This document shows positions 60,019 to 64,000 of a DNA stretch of 64,000 nt, one piece after another. The translations under genes were made by a program, and so were the position numbers. Source of the stretch: Stenogyne calaminthoides (Eukaryota > Streptophyta > Magnoliopsida > Lamiales > Lamiaceae); the NCBI GenBank assembly GCA_037126765.1, contig JBBCBC010000227.1, positions 1-64,000 of the forward strand. Reading direction: 5' to 3'. Below the pieces are notes generated by a model that worked only from the letters and a program-made list of their open reading frames with translations, did no database searches and had not been told where the DNA came from. How positions within the stretch are numbered: position 1 is the first letter of the stretch; each line of letters starts with the position of its first letter.

Positions 60019-61080
60019 CGAATTTTTGAAAGTTGTTGAAATTTCTGAAAAAAATTAATCACTTCTAAAAAAGGCAAACGTAGATTAATATTGTGATTTG
60101 CAATTTTTTTTCTCTTTTTTTAATAGAAAAAATTTGTCGCTCCCCGTTACTATTTGAGAATGCTCATTAATAAAACTTGTCATACAATCGTTGAACACTA
60201 CACGAATGAGGTACAAATTTCACCGTCGCACAAGTAAAATTATATCTTGTTCTTAATAGAATGACAAATTTGAATTGAGATAGCGTTAAAGTGAGCTTAT
60301 AATCGTTTTTAAAGCTTGTCTTGCGCTTTGTTATCTTTAAAATATGCAAGTTGTTTCTGACAGAAAAAATCCAACTATTTTTTCCGTATTAATAGTTGCG
60401 ATTATTTTATAAAGATGTTGCGTATTTACAAAATCTTGGCAATAATTCTGGCGGTCTTTCACCGAGATCATCTGAAACTTTTCACAACATAAGTTGTCGA
60501 GCTGAGATCGGTTCCTAAATCCTCAACAAATTGAGCTTGAGTTCAAAAATTGAGCTCACTCGATTTGTATAGTATGAGTTATTTTGAGTCTAATGCTACT
60601 CGACTCATATATCATCGTGCAATACTACACAAATTATACAGGTGAAGTAAATTACATTAGACCAAGTCTTAAGAGCTCGATCGAAGAAGTGCAACAAATT
60701 TATTTAAACTATGACTTGGAATATCAAACATATATATATTCCATCAATTCAAATATCTACATAGAATCTTAAATTCATCATGATTAATAGAGTGCTCTCT
60801 CTCATGATGCAGAAAAACATATATCCGTTTGTTTCATTAAATTAAATTTATTATTCGATCTGCTTGAAATTATTTTATCAAGCCATATTCTCTTAAAGCC
60901 CAAACCAAAAAGGGTCGGTTATTTACCTTTACTTAAAAAACCCCAATCTCTCTTTTCCCCTTAGGAATCACCGTTGCTGCACGCTGCCTTATCGAACTTT
61001 ATTTCCTTATTAAAAGGCCCAAACGCGAGTAATTAATTTTTTTAGGCCGGAAGCTTATATTATCGATCGCGATGATCATT
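60019..61080. other. AT-rich spacer
   Basis: No gene seen. Short open frames lack recognisable motifs. A short T-run near 61040 could be the tail of the adjacent minus-strand LINE. Confidence 0.4.
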
Positions 61081-64000
61081 ATAGAAAGTCCATCTTTGAC
61101 TTGGGGAGGATCATCCCAAACAAACGACTCTCATGGAAGCGAAAAACCTAGCTAATTCGTGAGCCCACCTATTAGCCTCATGTCTGACAAGTTTATTGCA
61201 AAAAGGACAATCTACAAGAATATTCTTGCAACTCTTGATAAAATCTCCAAAAGCCGAAGATGCATAGCTGCTTTGGGAAGCCCATCAACAACTATTTTTG
61301 AATCCTTCACTATCACCCTCTCTAATTCCATCTCCTTCGCCCCACGATAATGCCTCCAAAAGAAGCCCATTGCTTCGCCGATATCTTCATCCATTCTTCC
61401 TGTAATCACAACTGTCCTTCCTCTAACAAACGTCGGTGTCATCCCGTAGGACCATTCCATTCCTGTTTCAAAAAGTTTGGTCAAAAAAGACGCATCCATT
61501 TATTTATAAACTCCCTCTCCGGCGGATGCCAAAAGCAACACATCACGTCTTCCTGGACGGTCCATGTCTCGACCACCTGTGCCCGCCTTCCTTTCTTTCA
61601 ATGCAGCCTCCGCCAATCTGCAAGCTGACCATGGATTACGATACGTCCCATTCCAATATTTACTGTTTTCCTTCCTTCCACTTGCCAAGCCAATCATCAC
61701 CTTCACAGCCCTTTGGTCCTCTCAGCAGCCGCATCATTAGATCTACAGCAGGTTCACTACATATGCAGCCTCGTCCACCATACTCCAAAGACCCACCTGT
61801 TGCCAGCATTCTTTGTGAACCAGCAATCAAAAAAATAGGTGCCAAGAGTTTTCCATCGGTCGTTCACACAACACACACAATTAGTGTTCGCCACTATATT
61901 CTTACCTCGTAGATTAACCTTGTGGGGTAGCACATCTCGACAAATTCTCCAAAAGGCAATCCTTGACTTTTGGTGGAACATTCAAGTTCAAAGTTGCCTC
62001 CATTCTCCTTCGACCTCTAGACTTTGATCAAAAGCAATCGATGCCGCCAATCTATACCCTGATTTTTACCGAATAATTCCCATCTCTATTGAAGTGCCCG
62101 TCAACATGTCATTGCTGCCCTGGGGCGCTATAAGGCGTCCTTAGGACTTTGACTATATCCTCCTCATAAAAAAATGGCCTCAACTAGCTCTCTATTCCAA
62201 ACTCTCATTCCCGGAACCATTAACTCCGCCACCTTCAACAGCTCGACCTCCAGGATATGTGGTGTTTGAATAGCAAAGTTTCTGTCATGGTTCAACAGGG
62301 ATCCCTCCACCTATATGTTCTCTCCGAGGATATTTTCCATCTTGCCCTCTTCGAACGAGGAGGTTGTGCCTCCATAATCCCCTCCACGTGAGGCTCAGGT
62401 TGTATCATTCGTGCTGATAAAAAGTCCCCATTTCACAGAGTACCGAGCTTTAGGACCCTACACATGAGAGCTTCAGGCTCTTTTAGCAATCTCCATCCAA
62501 TCTTAGCTAATAGGGCAACATTGAAGAGAGATGTAAGTCTCTAAAACTGCGCCCACACGCCTCTTCCTCACACAAAATTTCTCCCACCTCATCCATTTAA
62601 CTCCCCTTCTCTCCATCTCCATCCTTTCCCCACCAAAAAAACATTCATCATCTTATGCATTTCATCCAGTAACGTAGGAGGTAGCAGAAACGTGCTCATA
62701 CAGTAGGATGGTATGGCTGTCGCGGATTTAATTAGCACTTCTTTACCGCCTTGGATAGTTTCTTCCCTTCCATCCTTGAAGCTTTTCCATAATCTCTCTC
62801 TTTCACGTAATTGCAGATTTGTTTCTTCTCTCTTTTGAGAGATGGTAAGCCTAGATACTTTCCCGTATTTAAAGGGGCTGTGAACCCCCAGGATATTCGA
62901 GATAGAATCCGGGTTCCGTCCCCCACATTGCCCTACTAAAAGAAAATTCGGACTTGGCGTAATTGATTGCCTGTTGAACACTTCCTCATGGGCATTCAAC
63001 ACCCTTTTAAATTCTGGCATTCCTTCTTCTTTGCCGGGCAAAAGAGCAAGCCGTCATCTGCAAAAGAGCAAATGAGATGTGCAGGTGCTGCTCGACATAT
63101 CCTATTACCCCGAATTCTGTTCGTGTGCGTTGCTTGACCAATGGCGGCTGATAAACCCTCAGCACAAGATGAACAAATAAGGAGAAAGCGGGTCTCCTTG
63201 TCGTAGCCCCGTCCAGGTTTGATGGGTTCAACGAGATCGTCATTTACTATCACCGTGTAGCTCACCGAGAAACGCACATCATCATCCAGTTCACCCAAAT
63301 GTTTTGAAAAGCATTGTTTTAAAGAATCTTTGGAAAGTTTCAATCCACTCTATGTAAGCTTTACCTATGTCAATTTTTCAATGCCATATCACCATCTCGC
63401 CCCTTCCTCTTATTCTTCATATGTGATGTACTTCAAAGCTATCAAGATATTGTCTTGAATCAAACGCCCCTCCACAAAAGGCCGATTGAGCCCTATTGAC
63501 CAACCCGGGCTTTTCCTTCTTCAACCTATTGCATAGAACTTTCGAAAAGGATTTTAAAAAACATTGCACAAGATATTGGTCTCAAATCCTTTTACCGTTT
63601 TAGGGTTTTTCGCGCCCGGTATGAGAACAACATTTGTATTGCCCATTCCCTCCGGTATAGAGCCTGTCTGGAGCCACTTGCTTGCTTCTCGATGCACATC
63701 CTCACCTACAGTGTCCCAACAACGTTGGAAAAATTCCGGGTTGAACCCGTCTGGTCCCGGTGATTTGTCCGGATGCATTTGTTTAATTGCTTTTGTAAAC
63801 TCCTCTTTGTTGAACTCCCCGATTAACTTCCCGTTCTGTTCTTCAGTAACATTAGGCTGTACTGCCTCTAAAAACATCTCATCTTCGACCTGGTTGTTAT
63901 TCGCTTGGAATAGAGTGGTGAAATAATCGCTGATTTGCTCACACAACCCTTGTTGTCCCTCGACCCAATTCCCCTCATTGTCCTTTAATTTGACAATCTT
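61080..64000 (-). mobile_element. Non-LTR retrotransposon (plant L1-like LINE), decayed and cut by the window edge
   Basis: On the minus strand, from the right edge: EFTKAIKQMHPDKSPGPDGF, NTNVVLIPGAKNPKTVKGF and LVNRAQSAFVEGRLIQDN-like text in shifted frames. Next come a palm region with LVEPIKPGRGYDKE and CAEGLSAAIGQA, and the catalytic box FADD (SFADDGLLFC, about 63040-63070). A thumb-like region with KEVLIKSATAIPSYCMSTF (about 62700) follows. The 3' part holds a CCHC-less zf-RVT-like stretch (RIAFWRICRDVLPHKVNLRG, about 61920) and an RNase H-like end (ERVIVKDSKIVVDGLP; VRHEANRWAHELAR, about 61150). Many stops and shifts. The endonuclease end would lie beyond 64000. Confidence 0.85.

Noticed and set aside
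1..64000. tRNA, rRNA or other structured RNA genes
   Set aside because: I saw no cloverleaf-type A/B box pairs or rRNA-like conserved stretches by eye; a covariance-model search was not possible.

Overview
The window is nuclear DNA of a flowering plant, most probably a eudicot. The genes are rich in GT-AG introns, the spacers are AT-rich, the proteins belong to plant families (miR167-targeted ARF, UDP-arabinose epimerase, plant PAT1, peroxisomal polyamine oxidase), and plant transposons fill the rest. I cannot name a species. There is no bacterial, organellar or CRISPR material.

Layout. 1-50.7 kb is gene-dense: cofactor-independent phosphoglycerate mutase (+, 535-4123); a damaged reticulon-like gene (+, 6201-7595); a mitochondrial-type DEAD-box RNA helicase of the RH9/RH53 group (-, 8259-11644); N-acetylglucosamine kinase (+, 12664-15226); a retrotransposon patch (15.65-19.74 kb); an ARF6/ARF8-type auxin response factor (+, 20945-27056); a peroxisomal polyamine oxidase (-, 28126-30708); the ER-lumenal Hsp70-17 chaperone ending in HDEL (+, 32643-39571); UDP-arabinose 4-epimerase (-, 40949-43017, with a leader exon near 44.0-44.2 kb); and a PAT1 mRNA-decay factor (-, 45986-50676). 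From 51.0 kb the window is transposon-derived: a roughly 9 kb Mutator-like element with about 220-bp terminal inverted repeats (51045-60018), then a decayed LINE that runs off the right edge (about 61080-64000).

The host genes are unrelated housekeeping or regulatory genes and do not form a pathway or cluster. Two pairs are divergent (helicase/NAGK about 1.0 kb apart, polyamine oxidase/Hsp70-17 about 1.9 kb apart), and Hsp70-17 converges on the epimerase.

A striking property is that nearly every host gene except the mutase carries one or more single-base indels, mostly in homopolymers (G5-6, T6-9, A4-5). Family-conserved protein runs on in another frame on either side. The uniform spread points to assembly consensus errors rather than pseudogenization. 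Two C-to-T type nonsense codons (reticulon, ARF) and a missing reticulon exon are different in kind. Exon coordinates were read by eye from splice sites and family conservation. I found no convincing new biological system. The best leads are the compound Mutator-like element, several small hairpin or MITE insertions, a G-quadruplex motif in the ARF leader and the reticulon damage.
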